A DNA stretch of 64,000 bases. Origin: Physella acuta (taxonomy: Eukaryota; Mollusca; Gastropoda; Physidae). Location: positions 1 through 64,000 of the forward strand of contig NW_026731871.1 of assembly GCF_028476545.1 (NCBI RefSeq), given 5' to 3'. The notes under the pieces were generated by a model, which searched no databases, was not told the origin of the DNA, and saw nothing but the letters and a program-made list of their open reading frames with translations. The translations under genes were made by a program, and so were the position numbers. Positions 1-10,540 of the stretch are shown here, piece by piece (position 1 is the stretch's first letter; every line of letters begins with the position of its first letter).

Positions 1-1027
1 AATACAATTATATAAAGACATGTATACAAAATTATTTCTTGTTTAATTATTTTTTTAAATATATTTTATTATACACTAAGATATACCATTATTTCAGTTT
101 TTCACGGACGGAAATGACATCATGCAGTACACACTTGGCGAAACGGATGTGTTTGTTGTGAGCGAGAGCACTAGGCCATGTAAACAAGGAAACACGCTGG
201 TATCTGACGTGAGTGATTTCATGGTATGAAAACATTGTGAGGTCAGCTTTAAGCCCTGCTATCTTTACGTTGTGTCAGGGCTGGGTGGAATTAGGTCCTA
301 CGGTATAGTATCCTGAACTAGAATTACTAAAACTATTTCATAAACCTGTTATTCATTTTTGAGTAATACACTTTAGCAACAACACATGCTCTGGATATTT
401 TAGGGATAGCGTAAGTAATTAGCCTTCAAATTGCCTCCATTGAAGGTAAAGAAAAAATTAAATTTCAAGGCTAAGGGAAACAACCTATAATTATATTTCT
501 AATATCTGCAAAAAAAAAAACTATGATTAAGTAACTTGCTATATCAAGAATATTATTTTTTCAGTTATTATGAATAATTTATTGTAAAACATTATTATAC
601 ATTAATAAACATTTTATCAAAATTCTATTTAAAGTCTTAACTTAAACTTTATACGAACACTGTAAAATATTTTACAGATTGGTTTGCTTATCTTAGAAAT
701 CTCTTCTTATCATCATTTACTAAAACCTTCTAATGTTTTCAATAGCTTTCTATTCGAAATAAAAATATTAGTTTTTGATAAGACTGCTTTACTTCACCGA
801 TCTACTTCTCTCTCCTAAATTCCAATAAGGTTTGGCACTTCCTTGAACATAATTAAGTAACACGTGTCAGCATCTTATGCGCGAAATAGTCCGTTGACTC
901 ATCATTTTTAATTTGCATTCCGTCACCCTTGTCCACACATTACACATGAACAATACGCAAGCCAGCAGTAGTTTTGATTTTTTCGAGTTTTCATCTTAGC
1001 TGGGTTGCTATCCCTAGCAAACCAGCC
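1..1027. other. AT-rich non-genic stretch
   Basis: No reading frame or splice-bounded exon that I trust. It is AT-rich. The part at about 240-375 resembles the decayed SINE tail near 6380-6475 (shared wording around TTATTCATTTTTGAGT). Confidence 0.5.
240..375 (-). repeat. Decayed SINE-1-related fragment
   Basis: The stretch with 'GGGCTGGGTGGAATTAGGTCCTACGGTA' split by mutations and the later 'TTATTCATTTTTGAGT' matches, in order, the region 6390-6475, which itself starts as a reverse-oriented SINE-1 ('GTCAGAGCTGGGCGGACTC'). It is too decayed for firm ends. Confidence 0.35.
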
Positions 1028-1030
1028 TTA

Positions 1031-1434
1031 GGGGTCATCCATAAATGACGTCATGCTTTTTTTTGACGAATTTTTACCTCCCCCCCCCCTCCCCTCCGTC
1101 ACACGTCGTCACAAAAAGCCAGAGACCCCCCCTAAAATGACGTCACACCTCAACCTACAACCCTCCCCCCCCCCTAAAAATTGCAGTTGAATTTTTTTTA
1201 AACATCGATATTTTTTCTAAAATCTTGTCTAAACTATTACAATATATTAAAACAGTTATCTAAAACGCGAAATAACGTCTAAAATTTCGTTTTCTAAAAT
1301 TGCTTTTTTTATAATGCATAAGTGTAACGACCAAACATCTGAACCCCCCCCCCCCCTCCCCCTCATCACACATCGTCACAAAATTACGGACCCCCCTCCC
1401 CCCTACGAGTGTGACGTCATTTATGGATGACCCC
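1031..1434. mobile_element. Harbinger-type MITE (copy 1)
   Basis: Terminal inverted repeats begin GGGGTCATCCATAAATGACG at the left and end with its reverse complement at the right. It is flanked by the 3-bp duplication TTA (1028-1030 and 1435-1437), the size and composition usual for PIF/Harbinger. The interior is non-coding, with C-runs and TGACGTCA octamers near both ends. Other copies lie at 23113-23532 and 60514-60865, with relics near 12330 and 13515. Confidence 0.8.
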
Positions 1435-1438
1435 TTAT

Positions 1439-1968
1439 CAGGAGGCGTAACAACCCATTCCGACGCCGGGGTGAGATGATCAATTTTTTGCCCCCCCCCC
1501 CACTTAACTTTCCCCACCACCCCTCCCTGTTTATATAAATGTATTCAAGGTACCGAAAAAGCGCACCTCCCATATCAGCCACTACCCTGTCACAGTTTTT
1601 ATTTTCGTGTCAAGCAATCGATAACGAAGTCCTTAAAGCCAACTAGCAGTCTACAGAGTTTCTTCCACACTTTTTTCTCCGGGGGGGGGGGGGCACTTGA
1701 AATTTTCGGGGGGCGGTAGACCTTTCTTCGGGGGCGGACACTGTTGAAAGTATATATTTTCTATATAAATTATATAAATTTCATTTCGTTCGGGGGGGGG
1801 GGGGGGGGGGGCGGTAAATTTTTTTCGTTCGCCCCCCCCCCCCGAAGAGATGCCTGGAAGAAACTCTGGCAGTCTATAGAGTTCCTTAACTTCGATTGTA
1901 AATAGTTCAGTCATGCACCTCAGATTGGTGTTTTTACCACACCCCGTCCTCCCATCGCTACGCCTCTG
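1439..1968. mobile_element. Probable hAT MITE family A, host of a nested element
   Basis: The left edge reads CAGGAGGCGTAACAAC and the right edge ends CGCTACGCCTCTG, both close to the family A terminal repeat CAGAGGCGTAGCGA. No clean 8-bp duplication was found. It would contain the family B element 1654-1868. Confidence 0.35.
1654..1868. mobile_element. hAT-type MITE, family B (perfect TSD)
   Basis: It starts CAGAGTTTCTTCC and ends GGAAGAAACTCTG, an inverted pair. The 8-bp duplication GCAGTCTA stands on both sides (1646-1653 and 1869-1876), the mark of hAT transposition. The interior is non-coding with long G and C runs and a central AT-rich core (TATATTTTCTATATAAATT) shared with the other family B copies. 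Confidence 0.85.
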
Positions 1969-2029
1969 GTCAAAGGGGTGGGGTCAAACTAGTGAGTTGG
2001 ATTGGTGTGTCAGATTTGCAGACCTTGTG

Positions 2030-2668
2030 GGGTGAGTGGGTCGGATAGGTGGGTCGGGTGAGTGGGTTGGCAGGTGGGTCTGGTGGGTGGGTCGGGTAGG
2101 TGGGCAGAGCGAGTGGGTCTGGTAGGTGGGTCGAGAGAGTGGGTCTGGTGTGTGGGTCGGATAGGTGGGTCGAGAGAGTGGGTCTGGTAGGTGGGTCGAG
2201 AGAGTGAGTCTGGTGGGTGGGTCGGGTGAGTGGAGTCAGGTAGGTGGGTCTGGTATGTCGGTCGGGTGTGTGAGTCGAGTGGGTCTGGTGGGTGGGTCGG
2301 GAGAGTGAGAGTGGGGTCGGGTAGGTGGGTAGGGTAGGTGGGTCGGGTGAGTGGGTCGGGTAGGTGGGTCGGGAGAGTGGGTCGGGTGGGTGGGTCGGAT
2401 GAGTGGGTCGGGTTTGTGAGTCTGGTAGGTGGGTCGGGTGTGTGGGTCGGGTGGATCTGGTGGGTGGGTCGGGAGAGTGAGAGTGAGAGTGGGTCGGGTA
2501 GGTGGGTCGGGTAGGTGGGTCGGGTGGGTGGGTCGGGTGAGCGGGTCTGTTAGGAGGGTCGGGTGAGTGGGTCGGGTAGGTGGGTCGGGTGAGTGGGTCT
2601 GTTAGGTGGGTCGGGAGAGTGAGAGTGGGTCTGGTAGGTAGGTCGGATGAGTGGGTCGGGTGAGTGGG
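2030..2668. repeat. G-rich minisatellite (about 12-bp GGTGGGTCGGGT-like units)
   Basis: Roughly 640 bp of repeating GGGT-containing units (variants GGTAGGTGGGTCG, GGTGAGTGGGTCG, GAGAGTGGGTC). GGG runs every few bases make it a strong G-quadruplex candidate on the plus strand. No stable reading frame. Confidence 0.85.
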
Positions 2669-2670
2669 TC

Positions 2671-3187
2671 TTTATAGTAATTTAAATAGTAGTGTATAAT
2701 TTATTTTCTACTTTTAAGTGCATTATTACATAAAAGCTTGTTTTTTACAAGCTTTTATTTAACTCACTTCCTCGTCAGTCGTCAGTCTGTCTGTCTAGAT
2801 CGAAACGCCGGAGTGAAAATTCGGACAGTTCTACTTGACCGATACGATTCACATTTGGCACGTGGGTCAAGACATGAAGACAATGCAATCTGAAATTAAA
2901 TTTGACTTAATTGGTTGCCTAATTAATTTTTTATGAATTAATTAAAATTTGGACCGAATTAGTAGGCATGTCTATCCAACCACACCACACGCATCATCAC
3001 GTTCAATAGCTGCGCCATCACGTTCAGTAGGCGCGAAATGGTTTTTAGTCATGTAACACTATTGTAAATAAAACATGTAAAGTACTGAAAAAAAATTCAT
3101 AAAAACGTTTTAATAACAAGCTTTTATGTAATGATGCACTAAAAAGTAGAAAATAAATTATACACTACTATTTAAATTACTATAAAG
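2671..3187. mobile_element. Non-coding element with ~75-bp terminal inverted repeats
   Basis: The left arm (about 2671-2748, TTTATAGTAATTTAAATAG onward) is the reverse complement of the right arm (about 3112-3187). Between them is about 360 bp that recurs at 7868-8307 (shared core with GATCGAAACGC and TTGACCGATACGATTCACA). There is no open frame, so it is a non-autonomous DNA element of unknown superfamily. Flanking duplications were not resolved. Confidence 0.65.
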
Positions 3188-3252
3188 AAAAGCGTTGGTC
3201 TCTTCTCAAATATTAGTAAAGGTATCCAATAGGTACTAAAGTGACCCACGCT

Positions 3253-3352
3253 TTTTTTATAGTAATTTAAATAGTAGTGTATAATTTATTTTCTACTTTT
3301 TAGTGCATCATTACATAAAAGCTTGTTATTAAAACGTTTTTTATGAATTTTT
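3253..3352 (-). repeat. Inverted half-copy of the 2671-3187 element end
   Basis: This is the reverse complement of 3085-3187 (right arm plus adjacent interior), separated from it by about 65 bp whose edges are also complementary (AAAGCGTTGGTC versus GACCCACGCTTT). Together they form a large hairpin-capable palindrome. Confidence 0.7.
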
Positions 3353-3507
3353 TTTAAAAACTTTTTTAATGAATTTTTTGAGTAAATTGATCAGTTTGAC
3401 TTTAAGCATTTGTTACACATATTTATCTAATATGCATCAGATTCAAACCATTGAACACAAAATCGCGTGTAACATACTTTCACTTTTCTGGTGAGCATCA
3501 ACCTTAT

Positions 3508-3635
3508 AATAAGCAATTAAAATATACACAAATAAAGTATTGGAATAGTATCATGTACGAGTATAATAGATATAACAATTAAAATATACAAAATTAAAGT
3601 ATTGGAATAGTATCATGTACGAGCATAATAGGCGT
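3508..3635 (+). repeat. Tandem dimer, about 63-bp unit
   Basis: Two near-identical copies of a unit containing AAGTATTGGAATAGTATCAT and GTACGAG, followed directly by one another. Confidence 0.75.
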
Positions 3636-3639
3636 TAAG

Positions 3640-4895
3640 TCCCTATAAAAGTAAAATAAAACGGTTCAAATTTAACCCCTTAATACTATTTTTTGTTGTT
3701 GAAAATCTGGTATTGTTCTAGGTGCTTACGGCACCAGGCCTATCTCCTTACCAAATATAAACTTATTATCGCATCTGCAAGTGGACGATCTAATTCAAAC
3801 ACTTGGAAAAATATTTAGTTTATATAAGACCTCTATCAGTCTGTCAGTTTTCGGTAACTTAAAACTCGATTATTGATGTTGAATTAGATGTCCAGTTAAA
3901 TAGTCCACTTTGTCAAGAGAAATTCCTCTGATACCTGCCTGCAAATACCTGATCTAATCCAGGGTGGGATTAACAAACAGCGTGGCAGAATCCACTTTGC
4001 TTTTATAGATACAGATAAAAACAAGCCAAGTTAATTTCACAGAAGCGAAACAAGGAGGGGATGGAATGGTAGAGTAGAGCGGGAGGTACAATGGAAGGTT
4101 TCATTTTTTATGAATCCGTTATAAATTGTTGATGATGTCATTAGTGGTGGGGGGGGGGGAGGAGGAAGGGGGTGGCAGCCATTAGTTTCATAAAATAATT
4201 AAAATAAAATACAACCTACGAAACGGTTTAAACTGATATTTTGTCTGAGGCATATGTTTAAGTTTTAATTAGTCAAGCAATTAGCATCGATCAAACAATT
4301 TTTCTTTTTCTAACACACGAATTCTTTTTTCTAAGCTATGATAAATTACATAAATAATAATCATTTTCTTTAACCGCAAATTAAATACAGCTGGTTACTA
4401 CATTCGAAATAATCTATTATTAAAATAATTTGGTCTTGTAAAAAAAGTTAATTGTTTTTTAATCACATTCATGGTGGAAAATATTCAGTTTTTTTTTTTT
4501 TGGTTATTAGATGATCTTGAATTATAAGTCAAATTATATGTAAGCAACAGATATTCAATATTTAAAACTATAATTTCATTAGTTTTTTTTTTAGCTTTTT
4601 GTCGCTGGATATATTGTCTTATTGTGTGTCTGAAATACATAACAGATGTGAATAGATGTAGCAACAATATATTGAATTTAAATAAAATAATATGAGATAA
4701 AGTTTTTTTTTTTTTTACATTTGAGATAATTTCTATTCGGTTTTTTTTTTTTTTTAAAATCCAGCCCAACCAAGACCTAGTGGACACTACATTAAAAAGT
4801 TGAAATAATTACCAAGTTGGGTGCAAAGATTTTCAGACTCGTGATTTACGCTATTCTTTCTAGCTTCAATTTAGAGTTCCTTCCGGGAATTCCCG
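3640..4895. other. Non-genic stretch upstream of GPCR 1
   Basis: AT-rich, with poly-T runs and a G-run at 4147-4160. No exon or recognisable mobile element was seen. Confidence 0.4.
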
Positions 4896-4901
4896 TGTCT
4901 C

Positions 4902-4909
4902 TATAAATA
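4902..4909 (+). promoter_or_regulatory. Candidate TATA box of GPCR 1
   Basis: TATAAATA lies 104 bp before the receptor ATG, a plausible core promoter for an intronless gene. It rests on position and motif only. Confidence 0.35.
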
Positions 4910-4922
4910 GGTTTATTTTTAA

Positions 4923-4930
4923 TGACGTCA
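4923..4930 (+). promoter_or_regulatory. Candidate CRE (TGACGTCA) upstream of GPCR 1
   Basis: A perfect CRE octamer 83 bp before the ATG and 14 bp downstream of the candidate TATA box. The same octamer occurs often in MITE ends in this window, so chance or element origin is possible. Confidence 0.3.
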
Positions 4931-5012
4931 TATTATGATTTCCAGTAAATGTAATCTCAAAAAACATCTTTCAACCAACTATAATCATTGATGTGGGTTT
5001 ACATCTATAACA

Positions 5013-6032
5013 ATGTCATCAAATAATTTTTCCGTGACTTTTTCGAAAACCCCAGCGGTCAGCAGTGACGTCATCGGAAATGACGTATACACCGCGCTGG
5101 ACATCTTCCTCAACTGCTTCGCCATCAACTTCCTGTCCCTGATTGGCCTTGTGGGAAACTTGATCAACATCCTGGTCTTGTCCCGCCACGACCAATCCCA
5201 GACGACCACCATCTTGCTGACGTCACTCTCCGTCATCGACCTCCTGTGTTCCTTCTTCCAGCCGTTCCGTCGTCTGCAGTGTCTGGTCGCCCAGTTCGAC
5301 CCGCCCCTCGCCGCCTCCTACCGGACGTTCGTCACGGCGTACGTCTACAACCTCGTCGACATCCTCATGGCCATGGGGATATGTCACGTGACCGCCATCG
5401 CCGTGGAGAGATTCACCGCGGTCTTGTTCCCGTTACACGTGTCTCGCGTCTTCACCCCCTGGCGCGTCAAGACGTTGATCCTCGGGATTTACATCACCAC
5501 CCTCGGGCTCCTCGCCCCCATGTTTTTTCGACTCACCCACGACTGGGGTTACGATCCTAAACTCAACACCACCGTCGCTAAAGTCGTCTTCAGCAAATTT
5601 TATGTCGAGAATTTCGATTCCTTTAACTTTTACACCCGCACCTTCATCAACAACCTTTTCTCAACAATACCACTTTTGATAATTTTCATCTGTTCTTCAG
5701 CCATCACTATTAAATTATCAACCGGGGACTCGAAAAAAATCATCAAAAACTCCAACGTGGATAAGTCTTCGAAAAAGATCAAGGAAGCTAAAGTAGCGAA
5801 GATGTTGTTGGCGGTGTGTCTGGTGACGTTCGTTGCCTACCTGCCGTCTGCTGTCATCTACACGTTCATGCAGTACGCCAACATCCCCGTTCTGCTGTCA
5901 GGGAACGTCTTCTATATTCTACAGAGCGCCATCTGTGTCCTATACCAGCTCAACGCTTCGTCCAACTTCTTCATCTACGTCACCATGAGTTCAAAGTTCG
6001 CCTCGACGTACAGGAGTTTGTTTAAGGAATAA
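5013..6032 (+). CDS. Rhodopsin-like GPCR 1 (chemosensory/neuropeptide-receptor type), intronless
   Basis: 339 residues in one open frame, with seven hydrophobic segments at about 30-57, 66-88, 105-130, 150-172, 208-234, 262-286 and 293-324. Class A marks are G48-N49 in TM1, D76 in TM2 (LSVIDLLCS), E132-R133-F134 in place of DRY at the end of TM3, C90 before TM3, and P278 in TM6 without the usual CWxP. The TM7 motif is SNFFIY in place of NPxxY. Residue N5 (NFS) is a possible glycosylation site on a short extracellular N terminus, and the intracellular loop 3 is lysine-rich. The product should be a plasma-membrane receptor coupling to G proteins; the ligand is unknown. It is clearly paralogous to the minus-strand gene at 17113-18195 (shared KIKEAKVAKMLL and YLPSAVIY). 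The start is the first ATG of the frame after an in-frame gap, just downstream of TATA and CRE candidates. Intronless lineage-specific receptors like this are common among molluscan chemoreceptor-type GPCRs, but FMRFamide-receptor-like naming would fit equally. Confidence 0.9.
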   Translation: MSSNNFSVTFSKTPAVSSDVIGNDVYTALDIFLNCFAINFLSLIGLVGNLINILVLSRHDQSQTTTILLTSLSVIDLLCSFFQPFRRLQCLVAQFDPPLAASYRTFVTAYVYNLVDILMAMGICHVTAIAVERFTAVLFPLHVSRVFTPWRVKTLILGIYITTLGLLAPMFFRLTHDWGYDPKLNTTVAKVVFSKFYVENFDSFNFYTRTFINNLFSTIPLLIIFICSSAITIKLSTGDSKKIIKNSNVDKSSKKIKEAKVAKMLLAVCLVTFVAYLPSAVIYTFMQYANIPVLLSGNVFYILQSAICVLYQLNASSNFFIYVTMSSKFASTYRSLFKE

Positions 6033-6327
6033 GTAGTACAATGTGTTCTTCAATCGGAAAACTGCGCATACGGAAAATGCGCAAATACAAACTTATTTAC
6101 TTAAACACTATTTTTTTTATGTTTCGTGGAAATAATATGTTTTGATGGCAACAATGTAAATGTGGTCATTTTATGTTAATGTCTATAAAATTACTATAAA
6201 TGCTCGATTTAAGAAAACAAAAATGCCTTTGCGTACTGTTTTTGTGAGCAGTTTTCCGTTGCGCATTTTTCCGTTGCGCATCTTTCTGTTCACGGATTTC
6301 AAGATATGAAAAGATTGCAAGGTTATC

Positions 6328-6475
6328 GCCATGCTCAGCCGTCTTTATTTTCCGTGACTTGTTTCTTATCGAGTACCCGTCAGAGCTGGGCGGACTCAGA
6401 GAGGTTCTACGTACTAGCTTCTAGAACTTGAATTAATTTGAATACTTTATAAATGCGTTATTCATTTTTGAGTTC
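6328..6475 (-). repeat. SINE-1 fragment (reverse, decayed)
   Basis: Read on the minus strand it carries the SINE-1 body words GAGTCCGCCCAGCTCTGACG and GTAAAG-like remains, then an AT tail also found near 340-375. Confidence 0.5.
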
Positions 6476-6613
6476 GCATTAAAGAGGCAGCAGAGTGACT
6501 GTGATTCTATAGCACGCCTAAGATCCAAGTCTAGGACAGGCGTTATCACTTGACTCTCTGAGCTAGCTGGACTGTCGCGGTATAGCACATACCCTAAGCG
6601 CGTGATAATTTAC

Positions 6614-7095
6614 CCATGCTCTAAGGTCGTGCCCATATACCCTAAGGTCGTGCCCATATACCCTAAGGTCGTGCCCATATACCCTAAGGTCGTGCCCATA
6701 TACCCTAAGGTCGTGGCCATATAATCTAAGGTCGTGCCCATATACCCTAAGGTCGTGCCCATATGATCTAAGGTCGTGCCCATATACTCTAAGGTCGTGC
6801 CCATATACCCTAAGGTCGTGCCCATATACCCTAAGGTCGTGCCCATATAATCTAAGGTCGTGTCCATATACCCTTAGGTCGTGCCCATATACCCTAAGGT
6901 CGTGCCCATATACCCTAAGGTCGTGATCATATACCCGAAGGTCGTGCCCATATACCCTAAGGTCGTGCCCATATACCCTAAGGTCGTGCCCATATACCCT
7001 AAGGTCATGCCCATATACCCTAACGTCATGCCCATATACCCTAAGGTCGTGGCCATATACCCTAAGGTCGTGCCCATATACACAAAGGTTGTGAA
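6614..7095. repeat. 21-bp minisatellite (unit GGTCGTGCCCATATACCCTAA)
   Basis: About 23 head-to-tail copies with point variants (TACCCTAA, TAATCTAA, TACTCTAA). Because the unit is 21 bp, a multiple of three, frames stay open across it on both strands, which creates long but meaningless translations (GHDLRVY repeats). The single CCCTAA per unit is not a telomere array. Confidence 0.92.
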
Positions 7096-7372
7096 AATAT
7101 ACCAAAACATGCCGAATGGCGGAAAATAGTAAAGTTAGGAAGACTGGTTGCTGTCTGGACTGTTCTAGACTGTTGTCTGATGGTCGTGCTGCTCCCCACC
7201 CCCCTCCCCTCCCCCAGAGGTGCTGAAAGTCGCCGAGCAGAAAAAAAGGGTGTAAACAGATCTGATGCTCTGGTGAGTTTAACCCAGTAGTGTAAGTGCA
7301 TAACATTTGGGAACCCCTGTAATTTGAGGGTCTCTGTTGGTGTCTGATCATGTACACCAGTCTATGCCTTTA

Positions 7373-7505
7373 ACACACTAACAGACACACACACAGACTT
7401 ACATACACACATACACACACATACACAGACACACACACCCAGACGATGGCACACACAGACACACAGACACACAGATACATGCAGACAAACATACACACAC
7501 ACACT
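7373..7505. repeat. CA/CAGA-rich simple repeat
   Basis: Runs of ACACAC and ACACAGAC with some interruptions. Confidence 0.85.
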
Positions 7506-7865
7506 GTTCTGAGCAGGTTGGATATTTTACAAGTAATTATTGGGTTCAAATATTACCTTCTATGAAAGAATACAACAGAGTTGAAACCAAGGGAGATAAA
7601 CTATGATTTATTGCTAATTACTGTATTGTTTAGTAAGAAACATTCAAGCAACTAAATAATACGAGACAATTATTCTATAATTAAAACTACACACTAATTA
7701 TTAAAATAATATCATTAAATCTATTCATATTTTATAAAGTTCTAAGTAAATGATTGTTAAATTTTTTCTTTCAAAACCAGTAGTTTTTTGTTCAGATATA
7801 TCATATAAATTATTTCAAAATTCTTTATCTTAACCATTCGAATACATTGTTCGAGGTAGTTATAA
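7506..7865. other. AT-rich non-genic stretch
   Basis: Nothing recognisable beyond AT-rich sequence. Confidence 0.45.
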
Positions 7866-7867
7866 AT

Positions 7868-8307
7868 TTTTTTACAAGCTTTTATTTAACTTGCTTCCTC
7901 TGTCGTCAGTCGTCAGTTTGTCGTCAGTTTAGATCGAAACGCAGGACTGAAAATTCGGACACTTCTACTTGACCGATACGATTCACAGCTAGCACGTGGG
8001 TCAAGACATGAAGACAATGCATAGTGACATTAAATTTGACTTAAATGGATGCCTAATTAATTTTTTATGAATTAATTAAACTTTGGACCGAATTAGTAGG
8101 CATGTCTATCCAACCACACCACACGTGTCATCACGTTCAATAGCTGCGCCATCACGTTCAGTAAGCGCGCAATGGTTTTTAGTCATGTAACTCTATTGTA
8201 AATAAAACATGTAAAGTACTGAAAAAAAAATTCATAAAAAACGTTTTAATAACAAGCTTTTATGTAATAATGCACTAAAAAGTAGAAAATAAATTATAGA
8301 CTATAAA
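7868..8307. mobile_element. Second copy of the 2671-3187 element
   Basis: It aligns almost base for base with 2745-3187 (ACAAGCTTTTATTTAAC to the AAAGTAGAAAATAAATTAT end). The outer part of the left inverted repeat is missing and the right one is shortened. Confidence 0.75.
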
Positions 8308-8324
8308 GAAAAATATTTTTTTAA

Positions 8325-8487
8325 AAACTATTTAAAAAAACCTATAAAGAAAATTTCCCCCTACGGGGGGAAATTTTCGGGGAGGCGGTCTAAAATTTCC
8401 GGTGTGGGGGGGGGGGGGGGACACTGTTAAAAGTATATATTTTCTATATAAATTCCCCCCGAACGAAGAGATGCCTGGAAGAAACTC
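8325..8487. mobile_element. hAT MITE family B, 5'-incomplete copy
   Basis: It shares the GGGG-run interior, the TATATTTTCTATATAAATT core and the exact right end GATGCCTGGAAGAAACTCTG with the element at 1654-1868. The left terminal repeat is not recognisable. Confidence 0.65.
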
Positions 8488-8654
8488 TGCTTACGAGTAA
8501 TGTGGAAATGGATTTCCTCCATCACAATTAAGTATTACGTAAACAAGCTATGCACCATATAGTTCATTGACTACGACTACAGCCATATTTTCTTTCAAGA
8601 CTTGCTTTAGCCAGATAAAATCTGCAAAGCAGCCGTTGTTTGATTTCTCGAGCT

Positions 8655-8795
8655 CTCTCTTGTAGATGCTCTGCTGTCCCCAGTCAACAAACCCTTATCT
8701 GCTCGGGGGTTCCAACACAAGACTTTTGGATTCGGCAAATATAACTCTGCCGCTCGACCACGCCGTTCCCCGCAAGCTCAATAACCACCACCGTT
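8655..8795 (-). mobile_element. SINE-2 (tRNA-Ser/Leu-like head), reverse
   Basis: On the minus strand the sequence reads GGCGTGGTCGAGCGGCAGAG (box A-like), then a B-box-like TGTTGGAACCCCC, then GCAGATAAGGG and GACTGGGGACAG, the same order as the SINE-2 copy at 21866. No true tRNA gene is intended: the head has lost the clover-leaf pairing. Confidence 0.6.
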
Positions 8796-8889
8796 TTCTT
8801 TCAATATCACATAAGATTTTGATTTATTTCATATATTCATTTATTTATTCAATTACAGTACCAATTGTAGGCACGGAGGCCTTTTTTTC

Positions 8890-9830
8890 ACATTGGCCGT
8901 TTTAAAATAAACAAATAAAAACAACAATTTAATAACAGCATTTAAAAAAAGCAATCGCATAGTAACGACATAGCAGTAACATAGCACTAAAAATGTGGAA
9001 TAAAGAAATAATATTACATAGTTATAATACAAGATGAGATAAAATAAGAATATAATAGGTGAATGAGAAATGTTACAATGAGTCAGTTAGAGAGGTCATT
9101 AAATAATTGTTGTTTTAGTTTAGATTTGAATATATTTAGAGATCTAGATAGTTTTATTTTGTTAGGAAGATTGTTCCACAAATTCGAACCAGAGTAGGCG
9201 AAGCTATGTTTTTGGAAAAAAAGTTGTATTTGGGATCGGTAAATTAAGACGACGATTTAATTTTATGTTAAAAGAAAATAGGTCTGATAAGTAAGAGGGG
9301 GCTGTTTCGTGGAATATTTTATATAAAATAATTGCTTTAGTATATATAATCTTTTTATTTAATGGAAGTATATTAGTTGAAATAAAAGAATCAAGGCTAC
9401 TAGACAAGCCAGTAGCCATTGGCATTGGATTGTAATGACGCGATACACATCGGATGTGTCGTGATATTTCAGAGGCGTAGCGACCCCTCCCGGCACCCGG
9501 GGACAAACTTTCGATTTGCCCACCCCCCCCCCCCCCCCCCCCACCCCCATATATTTTTTAATATTTATAATTCAAAATAGAAGCTAAAATGAGTTTATTT
9601 TGGCGCCCCTAGGGTCGGCGCCCGGGGACATATGTACCCCCCTCCCCGTCGCTACGCCTATGTGATATTTATATGAAGTAGCGTGTGTTGTTACAGTGTT
9701 TGAATGTATCACACGCCCTGTTTTTATTTTAGCTAGGATGGCAAGTTTGATGTTTTTGGGAAGGTAGTTGAAGGCATATATGCTGGGAGAAAATAAAAGG
9801 AAGGTTCATTGTGTGCACCAGTAAAATATA
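8890..9830 (-). mobile_element. CR1-like non-LTR retrotransposon 3' end (decayed)
   Basis: The minus-strand frame at about 9204-9400 reads ILPLNKKIIYTKAIILYKIF, then HETAPSYLSDLFSFN and LNLPIPNTTFFPKT, continuing with a W-F-E-F-like tail. This is the C-terminal region after the reverse transcriptase of CR1-like LINEs, where 'Y.KA..ly.if....P.YL.dLf' is typical. The 5' side continues beyond the family A MITE inserted at 9470-9662. The 3' tail is AT-rich (8890-9110). It is a dead fragment with several frame breaks and no endonuclease seen. Confidence 0.6.
9470..9662. mobile_element. hAT-type MITE, family A (perfect TSD), inside the CR1-like LINE
   Basis: It begins CAGAGGCGTAGCGACCCC and ends GTCGCTACGCCTATG. 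The 8-bp duplication TGATATTT is at 9462-9469 and 9663-9670. The interior has GGGGACAAACTTTCGATTTG followed by a C run, and a GGCGCCCGGGGACATATGT block. Confidence 0.88.
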
Positions 9831-9868
9831 TAACTGTGATTTTAATTTGAATTTTTTATTTATTTTTC

Positions 9869-9943
9869 CCTATTAAGAAGGGTTCGGTGAATGCCCGTAT
9901 GATTCTGGTGGGGTTCAGTACCTCCAAAAGGTTAAGAACCACT
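9869..9943 (-). mobile_element. hAT end fragment (GGTTCTTAACC type)
   Basis: The minus strand reads AGTGGTTCTTAACCTTTTGG then AGGTACTGAACCCCACCAG, a terminal sequence typical of one widespread group of hAT elements. Only one end is present. Confidence 0.5.
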
Positions 9944-9959
9944 CTTATGCTCTTGTGAG

Positions 9960-10104
9960 ATTTTAACCACTAGTACCGGTAACTGAGATGGTTATAACGC
10001 CACTGGAAAGTAAATTTCTATTATTTGTAACCCCTGGAATCGGAGGGTCCCATTGGTTACCTACCTCATTCAATGTCTTTAACAAAAAAAAAAAAAAAAA
10101 AAAA
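9960..10104 (+). repeat. Short interspersed repeat with a poly-A tail
   Basis: It contains GTAACCCCTGGAATCGGAGG and ends in CTTTAAC plus about 20 A. A related word order (GAACCCCTGTAATTTGAGGG ... CCTTTAACAC) stands at 7310-7373, so this looks like a SINE of low copy in the window. The class is uncertain. Confidence 0.4.
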
Positions 10105-10540
10105 CTCTACGCAGATTGGATACTTAAAACTAGTATAACATTAAAAACTCTACTTCCCTCCCTTGAAAGAATTTACAAGATAGAATATTCACTAAAGGGA
10201 AAAAATCTATAATTATTTTGCTATTATCTGTTAAAACAGTTTAAAATAGGTAAATTTCTCACTATGTCAATACTATTATTTTATAATTATTACGATAAAT
10301 TAATAATTTTAATACTTTTATCAAAATAGTACACATTTTATAACATTTGTATTTGAATGATAACTATAAGTTTAAACAAGAAAGTAAAAATTAGTTTACA
10401 ATGTTTTGTCTTCTTAAAAAATTAAATGAAAATCCTTCTCACTTCTCTGTTTTCCTCACATCTGTGTTTACATAGGCCCACATAGGCTACTGCAACAGTA
10501 AAATATTTCTAGTCTGACAACAACGAGAACGTAATACATT
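10105..10540. other. AT-rich stretch before the retrocopy
   Basis: No gene seen. The last part (about 10440-10561) may be the 5' untranslated part of the copied mRNA. Confidence 0.4.

Noticed and set aside
5246-6025. Frames in other registers within GPCR 1 (5246-5560, 5816-6025)
   Set aside because: Shadows of the GC-rich receptor frame, Arg/His-rich, no family.
6614-7095. Interstitial telomere (CCCTAA words)
   Set aside because: Only one CCCTAA per 21-bp unit; not a TTAGGG array.
6563-7357. 264-residue minus-strand frame with GHDLRVY repeats
   Set aside because: 21-bp minisatellite; open by unit length and composition, on both strands.
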